From JALORV01 sp044225415 (GTDB lineage Bacteria > Pseudomonadota > Gammaproteobacteria > Burkholderiales > Burkholderiaceae_F), in NCBI GenBank assembly GCA_044225415.1, contig JBGAIO010000002.1, forward strand, positions 1 through 64,000: 64,000 nt of DNA, in the 5' to 3' direction. The notes under the pieces were generated by a model. That model had not been told where the DNA came from. It made no database searches and saw only the letters and a list, made by a program, of their open reading frames with translations. The translations under genes were made by a program, and so were the position numbers. The first letter of the stretch is position 1. Every line of letters begins with the position of its first letter. Shown one piece after another: positions 53,383 through 62,746 of this stretch.

Positions 53383-53916
53383 ATGACGTCGAATCAGTTG
53401 AAGATCGCGGAGAGCCTGCCTGCGCCGGTGCGCATCGGCGTGACGGTGCTCGCCATCGCGGCCAAGACGCGGCTCACCGAGCAGCGCAAGCCGCACTCGA
53501 AACGCAAGCCGCCGCTGGTGGCCGTCCTGTTAAGTCCGTACGAACCGCAACGCGCCGCCGCCATCGCGGTGATTTCGCGCCACCTCGGCGCGCCCGTGCA
53601 GCGCGTCGACTGGGGGCGCCTGCTGTCGCCGTACATCCACGAGACCGAACTCGCGGTCGAGCGCCTGTTCCACGCCGCCGAACATGCCGGCGTGCTGCTG
53701 CTGTTCGACGAGTCCGATGCGCTGTTCAGCACGCCCGGCCGGCCGATGGGGCTCGACGAGGCCGCCTACGAAGCGTGCACGGAGGCGCTGCTCGCTCGCC
53801 TGGCGCACTTCGACGGGCCGGTGTGCTTCACCGCCAGCCATCGCCGCCACCTGCATCCGCGCGTGCTGGCGCTGGCCGATCCCGTGCTCGACCTGGCGAA
53901 CGCCGCGGCCGCCTGA
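53383..53916 (+). CDS. AAA-ATPase-like protein lacking a P-loop
   Basis: 177 aa. It aligns in spirit with the first half of an AAA+ module: a strand PPLVAVLLSPYEPQRAAAIA where the Walker A loop should be, a helix, RVDWGRLLSPYIHETELAVE, then the Walker B-like AGVLLLFDESDALFSTPGRP, and a sensor-1-like strand VCFTASHRRHLHPRVL. The GxxGxGKT loop is replaced by SPYEPQRAA, so ATP binding is not expected. It ends before any C-terminal lid. It may be a relic or a non-catalytic scaffold. Confidence 0.6.
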   Translation: MTSNQLKIAESLPAPVRIGVTVLAIAAKTRLTEQRKPHSKRKPPLVAVLLSPYEPQRAAAIAVISRHLGAPVQRVDWGRLLSPYIHETELAVERLFHAAEHAGVLLLFDESDALFSTPGRPMGLDEAAYEACTEALLARLAHFDGPVCFTASHRRHLHPRVLALADPVLDLANAAAA

Positions 53917-55245
53917 TCAGTCGCCCTTCAGGAACGGCTGGACGATGCGTTGGGTCGACACGCGCGCGCCCAGCCGTGCCAGCAGAAGGTACACGCCCAC
54001 CAGCTTGCGATGCAGGAACAGCGTGTCGGCCGGCGGCATGCGCAGCAGCCCGCGCCGGAACGCGAGATCGATGCCCAGTTCGCGCGCACGGCGCGGCAGG
54101 TCCGACGCGCCGTAGTCATACGCGCCGCGCGTGCGCAGCGGCTCGCACACGAGTTCGATGACGTCGATCGCGGCTTCGGCCGTCGCCGGCGTCGCATCGG
54201 AGGCGATATAGCCGATGGCGCGGGCCTCGCGCTCGATGCCGGCGCGATCGCCATCCGCCACGGACTGCGTGATGCGCCGGAAGCGACCGGCATATGCCGG
54301 CGTGAAGGTCTGCGTGGCGCCGAAGTCGAGCAGCACGAGGCGCGCGCCCTCCGGATCGGGCTGCACGAGATAGTTGCCGAAGTTCGGATCGGTCTGCATC
54401 ACGCGGAATTCGAAGAGTTCCCGGAACAGCAGCCGCTGCAGCAGCGTGCCGATCGCGTCGCGCGTCTTCTGCGACGCCATGTCGAGCAGTGAATCGAGCG
54501 GCACGCCGTCGATGTAGTCCATCGCCATCACGCGCGCGGTGGTGAAGTCCCAGTGCACGCGCGGCACGACGATCAGCGGTTCGTCGGTCACGAGCGATGC
54601 ATAGTGTTCGAGGAAGCGCGCTTCGGCCAGGTAGTCGGACTCCTGCGACAGCTGCCGCTTGGCCTCGCGCGCGACCGCCGTCACGTCGAGTCCCAGCGGC
54701 AGCAGCTGCGCCAGCCGCAGCAGTGCCGCGACGTTGTCGACGTCGCTGGCGATCGAGCGCGCCACGCCCGGGTACTGCACCATCAGGGCGAGGTCGCGGC
54801 CATCGCGCGTGCGCGCGCGATGCACCTGGCCGATCGACGCCGACGCGATCGGCGTTTCGTCGAAGTGCTCGAAGCGCTTCTCCCAGCCTGCGCCCCATGC
54901 GCGACCCAGCACGCGATGCAGCTGTTCGAGCGGCATGGGCGCGGCCTGCGAACGCAGCGTCTCCAGCGCGGCGGTGAGTTCGGGTGGCAGCAGGCCTTCG
55001 GTCTCCAGCGAGATCAGCTGACCGAGCTTCATCGCCGCCCCGCGCAGCTGCCCCAGGCGGGCGGCCAGTCGCGTCGCGGTGGCGGTGGTGAACATCGGCG
55101 CGTCCTTGTCGCCCTGCGCCAACCGACGCAGACCCTGCACCGCGCCGCCCACCGCCAGTTCGCCCGCGGCAAGGCCCAGTCGCGCAAGGCGCCCGAGCCG
55201 GCTGTGCGGCACCCGCGAAGCCGCCGGCGTCTTGCGCGTGCTCAT
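53917..55245 (-). CDS. ABC1/UbiB-family atypical kinase-like protein
   Basis: 442 aa. ABC1 features: AAMKLGQLISLETEGLLPPE (KxGQ), ASASIGQVHRARTRDGRDLA (Ala-rich loop), QTDPNFGNYLVQPDPEGARL and LLDFGATQTF (the DFG of the family). Where members have VAVKVQYPG, this protein has LALMVQYPG, so the nucleotide-binding Lys is Met. Start ATG at 55245 with GGGAGG seven bases upstream. ABC1 proteins are linked to ubiquinone biosynthesis and lipid handling. It is divergent from urtA. Confidence 0.88.
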   Translation of the reverse strand: MSTRKTPAASRVPHSRLGRLARLGLAAGELAVGGAVQGLRRLAQGDKDAPMFTTATATRLAARLGQLRGAAMKLGQLISLETEGLLPPELTAALETLRSQAAPMPLEQLHRVLGRAWGAGWEKRFEHFDETPIASASIGQVHRARTRDGRDLALMVQYPGVARSIASDVDNVAALLRLAQLLPLGLDVTAVAREAKRQLSQESDYLAEARFLEHYASLVTDEPLIVVPRVHWDFTTARVMAMDYIDGVPLDSLLDMASQKTRDAIGTLLQRLLFRELFEFRVMQTDPNFGNYLVQPDPEGARLVLLDFGATQTFTPAYAGRFRRITQSVADGDRAGIEREARAIGYIASDATPATAEAAIDVIELVCEPLRTRGAYDYGASDLPRRARELGIDLAFRRGLLRMPPADTLFLHRKLVGVYLLLARLGARVSTQRIVQPFLKGD

Positions 55246-55359
55246 CGCGCACCTCCCATGCGCACCAGCGCAGGGCGCGTGCGCGTCCGGCACCGTGCAC
55301 GACACCCGCGGTTGGTGCGAAGCGCGACGCCGGGCGGGAGTTCACGCCACCGAGCACCG

Positions 55360-55375
55360 TGGCATGGAACTTGTA
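55360..55375 (+). promoter_or_regulatory. Sigma-54 type (-24/-12) promoter of urtA
   Basis: TGGCATGGAACTTGTA matches the sigma-54 consensus TGGCACGNNNNTTGCW with correct spacing; only the C of the -12 GC element (here GT) and one internal C/T position differ. It lies about 52 bp before the urtA ATG, giving a leader of about 40 bp. Sigma-54 with NtrC activation is the usual control for urea uptake in nitrogen starvation. NtrC sites were not identified with confidence. Confidence 0.62.
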
Positions 55376-55427
55376 TTGGGAATCTCTGCGTTAATTCGAC
55401 GCACATCAATGGATCCGGGGAGAGTCA

Positions 55428-56681
55428 ATGGACCGCAGACAGTTCATGCAGGCCGGGGGTGCGGCAGCGCTCGCCGGCTCATCGTTATCCGCTTTCGGAC
55501 AGGACAAGACACCGATCAAGGTAGGCATTCTGCATTCCCTGTCGGGGACGATGGCGATTTCCGAGACGGCGCTGAAGGAAACCGCGCTGATGACCATCGC
55601 CGAGATCAATGCCAAGGGCGGCGTGATGGGCCGACCGATCGAACCTGTCGTGGTGGACCCGGCGTCGAATTGGCCGCTGTTCGCCGAGAAGGCGCGCCAG
55701 CTGCTGGCGCAGGACAAGGTCGCGGTCGTGTTCGGCTGCTGGACGTCGGTGTCGCGCAAGAGCGTGCTGCCGGTGTTCAAGGAACTCAACGGCCTGCTGT
55801 TCTACCCGGTGCAGTACGAAGGCGAGGAGCTCGAGCGCAACGTGTTCTACACGGGCGCGGCGCCCAACCAGCAGGCGATCCCGGCCACCGAGTACCTGAT
55901 GAGCAAGGAAGGCGGCGCGGCCAAGCGCTTCTTCCTGCTGGGCACCGACTACGTCTATCCGCGCACGACCAACAAGATCCTGCGCGCGTTCCTGAAGAGC
56001 AAGGGCGTCGCGGAGAAGGACATCGAGGAGGTCTACACGCCCTTCGGTCACAGTGACTACCAGACCATCGTCGCCAACATCAAGAAGTTCGCGGCTGGCG
56101 GCAAGACCTGCGTGATCTCCACCATCAACGGCGACTCGAACGTGCCGTTCTACAAGGAACTGGGCAACGCCGGCCTGAAAGCCAAGGACGTGCCGGTGGT
56201 GGCCTTCTCCGTCGGCGAGGAAGAACTGCGCGGCGTCGACACCAAGCCGCTGGTCGGTCACCTGGCAGCGTGGAACTACTTCATGTCGCTGAAGAACCCG
56301 AAGAACGAGGAGTTCATCAAGGCGTACAAGGCCTGGGCCGTGAAGCAGAAGCTGCCCAACGCCGCCACGGCCGTGACCAACGATCCGATGGAGGCGACCT
56401 ACATCGGCATCCACATGTGGAAGCAGGCCGTCGAGAAGGCCAAGTCCATCGAAGTGGACAAGGTGATCCCGGCGGTGGCGGGCCAGCAGTTCGCGGCACC
56501 CAGCGGCTTCACCATCAAGATGGACGAGACCAACCACCACCTGTGGAAGCCGGTGTTCATCGGCGAGATCCGCGCCGACGGCCAGTTCAACGTGGTGTGG
56601 AAGACCAAGGGCCCGATCCAGGCGCAACCCTGGAGCCCGTTCATCGCCGGCAACGAGAAGCGGCCGAACCACCCGGTCTGA
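55428..56681 (+). CDS. urtA: Urea ABC transporter, substrate-binding protein
   Basis: 417 aa periplasmic binding protein. The N-terminus MDRRQFMQAGGAAALAGSSL carries a twin-arginine signal typical of UrtA. The mature part has KVGILHSLSGTMAISETALK, FGCWTSVSRKSVLPVFKEL, LLFYPVQYEGEE and SVGEEELRGVDTKPLVGHLA, all characteristic of UrtA rather than leucine-binding paralogues. Ribosome site GGGGAGAG. It is the first gene of urtABCDE-ureDABC and lies behind a sigma-54-like promoter. Confidence 0.96.
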   Translation: MDRRQFMQAGGAAALAGSSLSAFGQDKTPIKVGILHSLSGTMAISETALKETALMTIAEINAKGGVMGRPIEPVVVDPASNWPLFAEKARQLLAQDKVAVVFGCWTSVSRKSVLPVFKELNGLLFYPVQYEGEELERNVFYTGAAPNQQAIPATEYLMSKEGGAAKRFFLLGTDYVYPRTTNKILRAFLKSKGVAEKDIEEVYTPFGHSDYQTIVANIKKFAAGGKTCVISTINGDSNVPFYKELGNAGLKAKDVPVVAFSVGEEELRGVDTKPLVGHLAAWNYFMSLKNPKNEEFIKAYKAWAVKQKLPNAATAVTNDPMEATYIGIHMWKQAVEKAKSIEVDKVIPAVAGQQFAAPSGFTIKMDETNHHLWKPVFIGEIRADGQFNVVWKTKGPIQAQPWSPFIAGNEKRPNHPV

Positions 56682-56799
56682 CCGCGAGGGTGCGCGAACC
56701 CCATCGCGCATTCCGCTGCGTTCGTGCGACGCGCGGGCGGCTGATCCCTGGAACGGCAGCCGTCCGCGCGCAGCGACGCGGCGCTTCGCTCCCCTCGCC

Positions 56800-58449
56800 A
56801 TGAACATGAACCCTTTGCACGCGCTGTTGCGCGGGTCTCTGCGCGCCGCTGCGCTCGCCCTGCTCGCCGCCCTGCTGGTCGCGGCCCTGCCGGCGCGCGC
56901 GGCCATCGATCCGGCGGTGGCGGCGCAGCTTGGTGCAGAGGATTCGGACGCGAAGGTCGAGGCGATCCGCAAGCTCACCGCTTCCGACGATCCGCGCGCG
57001 GTCGTCGTGCTGCGCGCGATGGAGGCCGAATCGCTGGCGGTCATCGACAACGGCCGGCGCGCGGTGATCGTCGCCGATGGGCAGATGACGGATGCCGCGA
57101 CCGGCGCTGCGATCGGCCCGGCACCCGCGAACATCGACACAGTCGTCATCAACAACCGGCTGCGCGGCGAACTCGGCGCGGCACTCGCTGCATTGCGCCT
57201 GGGCAGTGCCGATCGCGCAGAGCGGCTTTCTGCCGCGAAGGAATTGCAGGGCACCGACAACGAAGATGCGCTGCCGATCATTGAACGCGCCATCGAGCGC
57301 GAGACCGATGCGGAAGTGAAGGGCACGCTCGCGCTGGCCGGCGCATCGCTGGCGCTGAAGAGCAGCGACCCCGCCCAGCGCGCGAAGGCGGCGCGCGCAC
57401 TGTCGGCCAGCAGCGATCCGCAGGTGCGGCAGCTGCTGTCGACCATGCTGACGCGCCAGCCCGACGGCAGCTACGGCGAGCCCGACGAAGCCGTGCGCTC
57501 GGCGGCGCAGGCCTCGCTCGCCGAGATCAACGCGCGCCTGCGCACCACCGAGATCGGCATGGCGCTGTTCTCGGGGCTGAGCCTGGGATCGATCCTGCTG
57601 CTCGCCGCGCTGGGCCTGGCGATCACCTACGGGCTGATGGGCATCATCAACATGGCGCACGGCGAGTTCCTGATGCTGGGCGCCTACTCGACCTGGGTCG
57701 TGCAGGGGCTGTTCCGCACGCATCTGCCCGGCTACTTCGACTGGTACGTCGTGGCGGCGCTGCCGGTGGCCTTCGCGGTGACCGCGCTGATCGGCATGGC
57801 GCTCGAGCGCGGCGTGCTGCGCTGGCTGTACGGCCGGCCGCTGGAGACACTGCTGACGACCTGGGGCGTGAGCCTGCTGCTGATCCAGGCGAGCCGCACG
57901 ATCTTCGGCGCGCAGAACGTCGAGGTGGAGAACCCGAGCTGGCTGTCGGGCGGCTTCGCGCTCGGCGGCGGCTATGTGCTGCCGTTCAATCGCATCGTCA
58001 TCATCTTCTTTGCGCTGGCGGTGCTGGCGGCCGTGTGGCTGGTGATCAATCGAACGCGCATGGGGCTGTACGTGCGCGGCGTGACGCAGAACCGCGCGAT
58101 GGCGAGCTGCACGGGCGTGCCGACCAATCGCGTCGACATGCTGACGTTCGGGCTGGGTTCGGGCGTCGCGGGGCTCGGCGGCGTGGCGCTGTCGCAGATC
58201 GGCAATGTCGGCCCAGATCTTGGACAGGGCTACATCGTCGACAGCTTCATGGTGGTCGTGCTCGGCGGCGTGGGCCAGCTCGCCGGCACCGTGATCGCGG
58301 CCTTCGGACTCGGCTCGATCGCCAAGTTCCTCGAACCGTGGTCCGGCGCGGTGCTGGCGAAGATCTTCGTGCTGATCTTCATCATCCTGTTCATCCAGAA
58401 GCGGCCGCAGGGGCTGTTCGCGCTGAAGGGAAGGAGCGCGGAGGCATGA
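56800..58449 (+). CDS. urtB: Urea ABC transporter, permease UrtB
   Basis: 549 aa. A signal-like first helix (AALALLAALLVAALPARAA) and an extra N-terminal helical domain of about 200 residues (EDSDAKVEAIRKLTASDDPR, HEAT-like repeats) precede the LivH-type permease (LFSGLSLGSILLLAALGLAI, YGLMGIINMAHGEFLMLGAY, GGVGQLAGTVIAAFGLGSIA). This large N-terminal part is known in UrtB. It follows urtA by 118 bp and is coupled to urtC. Confidence 0.95.
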   Translation: MNMNPLHALLRGSLRAAALALLAALLVAALPARAAIDPAVAAQLGAEDSDAKVEAIRKLTASDDPRAVVVLRAMEAESLAVIDNGRRAVIVADGQMTDAATGAAIGPAPANIDTVVINNRLRGELGAALAALRLGSADRAERLSAAKELQGTDNEDALPIIERAIERETDAEVKGTLALAGASLALKSSDPAQRAKAARALSASSDPQVRQLLSTMLTRQPDGSYGEPDEAVRSAAQASLAEINARLRTTEIGMALFSGLSLGSILLLAALGLAITYGLMGIINMAHGEFLMLGAYSTWVVQGLFRTHLPGYFDWYVVAALPVAFAVTALIGMALERGVLRWLYGRPLETLLTTWGVSLLLIQASRTIFGAQNVEVENPSWLSGGFALGGGYVLPFNRIVIIFFALAVLAAVWLVINRTRMGLYVRGVTQNRAMASCTGVPTNRVDMLTFGLGSGVAGLGGVALSQIGNVGPDLGQGYIVDSFMVVVLGGVGQLAGTVIAAFGLGSIAKFLEPWSGAVLAKIFVLIFIILFIQKRPQGLFALKGRSAEA

Positions 58450-58465
58450 GCGCGAAGGCTCCTTC

Positions 58466-59590
58466 ATGACACGGCTGTTCCCCCTGCGCGCGTGGATCGC
58501 GATTCTTGCGGTGACCGCACTGCTGGTCGTCGTCGTGCCTGTGCTGCACCTCGTCGTGCCGCCCGACCATCCGCTGCACCTGTCGAGCTTCTGGGTCACG
58601 CTGCTCGGCAAGTTCATGTGCTACGCGGTGGTCGCGCTGGCGATGGACCTGATCTGGGGCTACACCGGCATCCTGTCGCTGGGCCAGGGCCTTTTCTTCG
58701 CACTGGGCGGCTATGCCTTCGGCATGTACCTGATGCGGCAGATCGGTCGCGACGGCGTCTACCAGGCGGACCTGCCCGACTTCATGGTGTTCCTCGACTG
58801 GAAGGAGCTGCCGTGGTACTGGGTGGGCAGCGACTCGCTCCTGTGGTCGCTGTTCCTGGTGGTGGCGGTGCCGGGTCTGATCGCGTTCGTGTTCGGCTTC
58901 TTCGCGTTCCGTTCGCGCATCAAGGGCGTGTACTTCTCGATCATCACGCAGGCGCTGACCTTCGCGGCGATGCTGGCGTTCTTCCGCAACGACATGGGCT
59001 TCGGCGGCAACAACGGCTTCACCGACTTCAAGCGCGTCGCCGGCTTCGCGATCACCTCGCCTGAAGTGCGCACCACGCTGTACGTGCTGTCGGGGCTGTA
59101 CCTGCTGGGCGCGCTGCTGCTGGCGCGCTGGCTGGTCACCGGACGCTTCGGGCGCGTGCTGACCGCGATCCGCGACCAGGAATCGCGGCTGATGTTCCTG
59201 GGCTACCGCACGGTGTCCTTCAAGCTCGCCATCTGGACGCTGGCCGCGGTGATGAGCGGCATCGCCGGCGCGCTCTACGTGCCGCAGGTCGGCATCATCA
59301 ATCCCAGCGAGATGAGCCCGGCGAACTCCATCGAGATCGCGATCTGGACCGCGGTGGGCGGGCGCGGCACGCTGATCGGGCCCATCCTCGGCGCCTTCGC
59401 GGTCAACGGCGCGAAGAGCTGGTTCACGGTCGCGTATCCGCAGCTCTGGCCGTTCTTCCTCGGCGCGCTCTTCGTCGTGGTGACGCTGCTGCTGCCGCGC
59501 GGACTGGTGGGCCTGGCGGCGTCCCTGCGGAAGTGGCGTGGCGCCGACGCTTCGACGCCCGCACCGGAGCTCACGAGAGCCCGGACATGA
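58466..59590 (+). CDS. urtC: Urea ABC transporter, permease UrtC
   Basis: 374 aa LivM-type permease with about nine membrane segments. LIWGYTGILSLGQGLFFALG, GVYFSIITQALTFAAMLAFF, NGFTDFKRVAGF and WTAVGGRGTLIGPILGAFAV are diagnostic. A loop with DLPDFMVFLDWKELPWYWVG is typical of UrtC. It begins 16 bp after urtB and its stop overlaps urtD (ATGA). Confidence 0.95.
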   Translation: MTRLFPLRAWIAILAVTALLVVVVPVLHLVVPPDHPLHLSSFWVTLLGKFMCYAVVALAMDLIWGYTGILSLGQGLFFALGGYAFGMYLMRQIGRDGVYQADLPDFMVFLDWKELPWYWVGSDSLLWSLFLVVAVPGLIAFVFGFFAFRSRIKGVYFSIITQALTFAAMLAFFRNDMGFGGNNGFTDFKRVAGFAITSPEVRTTLYVLSGLYLLGALLLARWLVTGRFGRVLTAIRDQESRLMFLGYRTVSFKLAIWTLAAVMSGIAGALYVPQVGIINPSEMSPANSIEIAIWTAVGGRGTLIGPILGAFAVNGAKSWFTVAYPQLWPFFLGALFVVVTLLLPRGLVGLAASLRKWRGADASTPAPELTRART

Positions 59591-60405
59591 GCGAGATCCA
59601 CGCCATGTCCTCGACGGGCGAGATCGGCCGCGGCCGCGCCGTCGAGCCCGGCCAGCTCGACACGACGCACGGCCCGATCCTCTATCTCGAAGACATCACG
59701 GTCAGCTTCGACGGCTTCAAGGCGCTCAATGCATTGACGCTGACCATCGAGCGCGGCGAGCTGCGCTGCGTGATCGGCCCGAACGGCGCCGGCAAGACCA
59801 CGATGATGGACGTCATCACCGGCAAGACGCGGCCCGATGCCGGCACCGCGTTCTTCGGCCAGACCTTCGACCTCGCGCGCCTGCCGGAGACCGAGATCGC
59901 GCGCCTCGGCATCGGCCGCAAGTTCCAGAAGCCGACCGTGTTCGAGAGCCACACGGTGGCGGAAAACCTCGAACTGGCGATGAAGTCCGACAAGCGCGTG
60001 AAGCCGACGCTGTTCGCGAAGCTCTCGCCCGCGCAGCGCGACCTGATCGCACGCACGCTGAAGACCATCCGGCTGGAAGGCTCGGAGAATCGGGCGGCTG
60101 GCCTGCTGTCGCACGGCCAGAAGCAGTGGCTGGAGATCGGCATGCTGCTGGTGCAGGAACCCGAGCTGATCCTGCTCGACGAGCCCGTCGCCGGTATGAC
60201 CGATGCCGAGACTGACCGCACCGCCGAGCTGATCCTCGAGCTCGAAGGCAGCCACTCCATCATGGTGGTCGAGCACGACATGGATTTCGTCGGCCGCATC
60301 GCGCGCACGGTGACGGTGCTGCACGAAGGCAGCGTGCTCGCGGAAGGCTCGATGGCGACGGTGCAGGCCGACGAGCGCGTGATCGAGGTCTACCTCGGTC
60401 GCTGA
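59587..60405 (+). CDS. urtD: Urea ABC transporter, ATP-binding protein UrtD
   Basis: 272 aa. Cytosolic ATPase of the LivG type: Walker A GPNGAGKTTMMDVITG, Q-loop region RKFQKPTVFESHTVAENLEL, signature LLSHGQKQWLEIGMLL (the variant LSHGQ seen in UrtD), Walker B LILLDEPVAGM and the H-loop VVEHDMDFV. About 30 extra N-terminal residues precede the domain. The ATG overlaps the urtC stop. Confidence 0.95.
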   Translation: MSEIHAMSSTGEIGRGRAVEPGQLDTTHGPILYLEDITVSFDGFKALNALTLTIERGELRCVIGPNGAGKTTMMDVITGKTRPDAGTAFFGQTFDLARLPETEIARLGIGRKFQKPTVFESHTVAENLELAMKSDKRVKPTLFAKLSPAQRDLIARTLKTIRLEGSENRAAGLLSHGQKQWLEIGMLLVQEPELILLDEPVAGMTDAETDRTAELILELEGSHSIMVVEHDMDFVGRIARTVTVLHEGSVLAEGSMATVQADERVIEVYLGR

Positions 60406-60419
60406 CGGACGATCGCGAC

Positions 60420-61118
60420 ATGCTGAATATCGAGAAACTGAACCAGTACTACAGTGGCAGCCACATCCTGCGCGACGTGTCGCTCGACGTGCCCGCCGCC
60501 GCCTGCACGGTGCTGCTCGGGCGCAACGGCGTGGGCAAGTCCACGCTGCTGAAGACGATCATGGGACTGGTGGCCGCGCGCAGCGGCAGCATCGCGCTGG
60601 ACGGACTCGAACTGACGAAGCTCGCGCCCTACCAGCGCGTGCGCGCCGGCATCGGCTACGTGCCGCAGGGCCGCGAGATCTTCAACCGGCTGACGGTGGA
60701 AGAGAACCTGATGATGGGCCTCGCCCCGTTGTCCGGCGCCGCGGCGCGGCGCGTGCCGGAGCACATCTTCGAACTGTTCCCGGTGCTGAAGCAGATGCTG
60801 CGCCGGCGCGGCGGCGACCTGTCGGGCGGACAGCAGCAGCAGCTCGCCATCGGCCGCGCGCTGGCCGCCGATCCGAAGCTGCTGATCCTGGACGAGCCTA
60901 CCGAAGGCATCCAGCCGTCGATCATCAAGGAGATCGGCGCGGTGATCCGCAAGCTGGTCACCGAGAAGAAAATGGCCATACTGCTGGTCGAGCAATACTA
61001 CGATTTCGCCGAGTCGCTGGCGGATTCCTATGCGGTGATGGCGCGGGGCCAGATCACGCACCGCGGCCGCGGCGACCAGATGAAGGAGGCCGACGTGTCC
61101 GCACTGCTGGCGATCTGA
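60420..61118 (+). CDS. urtE: Urea ABC transporter, ATP-binding protein UrtE
   Basis: 232 aa LivF-type ATPase: LNQYYSGSHILRDVSLDVPA, Walker A GRNGVGKSTLLKTIMG, GYVPQGREIFNRLTVEENLM, signature LSGGQQQQLAIGRALA, Walker B LLILDEPTEGIQPSIIKEI and H-loop LLVEQYYDFA. These residues are normal for UrtE. It starts 14 bp after urtD and is followed 26 bp later by ureD. Confidence 0.95.
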   Translation: MLNIEKLNQYYSGSHILRDVSLDVPAAACTVLLGRNGVGKSTLLKTIMGLVAARSGSIALDGLELTKLAPYQRVRAGIGYVPQGREIFNRLTVEENLMMGLAPLSGAAARRVPEHIFELFPVLKQMLRRRGGDLSGGQQQQLAIGRALAADPKLLILDEPTEGIQPSIIKEIGAVIRKLVTEKKMAILLVEQYYDFAESLADSYAVMARGQITHRGRGDQMKEADVSALLAI

Positions 61119-61144
61119 CGCCGCGCCGTGCGAATGCGCCCATC

Positions 61145-62002
61145 ATGTTCGACGCCATGGTCAGCCCAGGCGAGATCGCTGCCGCCGCCGTGGCACGTCC
61201 GTGGCGGGCGGACCTTGCGCTGCGCTTCCGGCGCGACACGGTGCGCACCGTGTGCCAGGCACGTCATGCCGGTCCGCTGAGACTGCAGAAGCCGCTGTAC
61301 CCGGAAGGCGACGCGATCTGCCATGCGGTGCTGATCCATCCGCCCGGCGGCATCGCGGGCGGCGACGCTCTGGCGCTCGACGTCGACGTCGAGCGCGATG
61401 CACATGCGCTGCTCACCACGCCCGGCGCCACCAAGTGGTACAAGGCCAACGGCCGGCAGGCGTCGCAGCAGGTACGGCTGGCCGTGTCCGGAAGGCTGGA
61501 GTGGCTGCCGCAGGAAGCGATCGTTTTCGATGCCGCCGATGCGCGCGCCGCGATCGACATCGAACTCGACGACGGCGCAGCGATGATCGGCTGGGACATG
61601 ATCGCGCTCGGCCGCCATGCCGCGGGCGAGCGCTTCGCCACGGGGCTGTACGCGCAGCGCATCCGCGTCAGCGTCGGCGGCCGGCTGCTGTGGCATGAGC
61701 GCACGCGCGTGACGGGTGGCGATGCGGTGTGCGACTCGCCGGTGGGACTGGGCAGCCGGCATGTGTTCGGCTGCCTGTGGGCAGCGGGCGCGGGCGTGGC
61801 GGAGATCGACGTGGAAGAGCTGCGCTCCCCTCTGCCGGCGTGCGCTGCCGCACCGACCCGCCTAGCACCGGCGCTGCTGGTCGCGCGCGTCGTCGCCACG
61901 GGCACAGCGGCTGCGCGCGACGCGTTGCTGCCGCTGTGGTCCGCACTGCGCCCGCGGCTGTTCGGCGTCGCCGCGCAGCCGCCGCGGCTGTGGGCCACCT
62001 GA
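61145..62002 (+). CDS. ureD: Urease accessory protein UreD
   Basis: 285 aa. UreD, with UreF and UreG, inserts nickel into the urease apoprotein. The stretches RFRRDTVRTVCQARHAGPLR, CHAVLIHPPGGIAGGDALAL, LLTTPGATKWYKANGRQASQ and LEWLPQEAIVFDAADARAAI are diagnostic. ATG at 61145. The gene follows urtE directly, so uptake and hydrolysis are transcriptionally joined. Confidence 0.95.
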   Translation: MFDAMVSPGEIAAAAVARPWRADLALRFRRDTVRTVCQARHAGPLRLQKPLYPEGDAICHAVLIHPPGGIAGGDALALDVDVERDAHALLTTPGATKWYKANGRQASQQVRLAVSGRLEWLPQEAIVFDAADARAAIDIELDDGAAMIGWDMIALGRHAAGERFATGLYAQRIRVSVGGRLLWHERTRVTGGDAVCDSPVGLGSRHVFGCLWAAGAGVAEIDVEELRSPLPACAAAPTRLAPALLVARVVATGTAAARDALLPLWSALRPRLFGVAAQPPRLWAT

Positions 62003-62024
62003 ACGATCGGGAATCGGGATACCA

Positions 62025-62327
62025 ATGGAACTGTCGCCCCGCGAGAAAGACAAGCTGCTGATCTTCACCGCCGGCCTGCTGGCCGAGCGTCGCAAGGCCC
62101 GCGGACTGAAGCTCAACTACCCCGAGGCCGTGGCCTTCATCAGCGCCGCGATCCTCGAAGGCGCCCGCGACGGCCGCACCGTGGCCGAGCTGATGCACTT
62201 CGGCACCACGCTGCTGACGCGCGCCGACGTGATGGACGGCGTGCCGGAGATGATTCCGGACATCCAGGTCGAGGCCACCTTTCCCGACGGCACCAAGCTC
62301 GTCACCGTGCACCATCCCATTCCATGA
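62025..62327 (+). CDS. ureA: Urease gamma subunit
   Basis: 100 aa, the usual size. MELSPREKDKLLIFTAGLLA, RKARGLKLNYPEAVAFISAA and ILEGARDGRTVAELMHFGTT through QVEATFPDGTKLVTVHHPI are typical. It is a structural subunit of urease in the cytosol. Its stop overlaps the ureB start by four bases. Confidence 0.97.
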   Translation: MELSPREKDKLLIFTAGLLAERRKARGLKLNYPEAVAFISAAILEGARDGRTVAELMHFGTTLLTRADVMDGVPEMIPDIQVEATFPDGTKLVTVHHPIP

Positions 62328-62742
62328 GCGCAGCTCTGAATCCCGGTGAACTGCTGGTCGCGCCGGGCGACATCGAATTGAACGCGCGCCGCCCAGCGCT
62401 GCGCATCACCGTCGCCAACACCGGCGACCGGCCGATCCAGGTGGGCTCGCATTTCCACTTTGCCGAGACCAACCCGGCGCTGCGCTTCGATCGCGCGGCG
62501 GCGCGCGGACACCGGCTGAACATTGCCGCCGGCACGGCCGTGCGCTTCGAGCCGGGGCAGGAGCGCGCGGTCGAGCTCGTGGCGCTGGCCGGCGACCGCA
62601 TCGTCATCGGCTTCAATGCCCAGGTCATGGGTGCGCTGGATGCGAAGCGCGCAGCGAAGGCGCCGCCGGCCGCTGCAAAGAAATCTGCAAAGAAGTCCGC
62701 GAAGAAACCTGCGAAGAGCGCTGCGAAGAAAGCGAGCCGCCG

Positions 62743-62746
<4 letters not shown>
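62324..62746 (+). CDS. ureB: Urease beta subunit with unusual basic tail
   Basis: 140 aa; most UreB proteins have about 101-106. Residues 5-105 are standard (GELLVAPGDIELNARRPALR, GSHFHFAETNPALRFDRAAA, AAGTAVRFEPGQERAVELVA). Residues 107-140 are a Lys/Ala-rich extension (AKKSAKKSAKKPAKSAAKKA) like those of TopB and the SET protein in this window. The stop overlaps the ureC ATG. The tail lies at the surface in the known urease fold, so it should not hinder assembly (inference). Confidence 0.95.
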
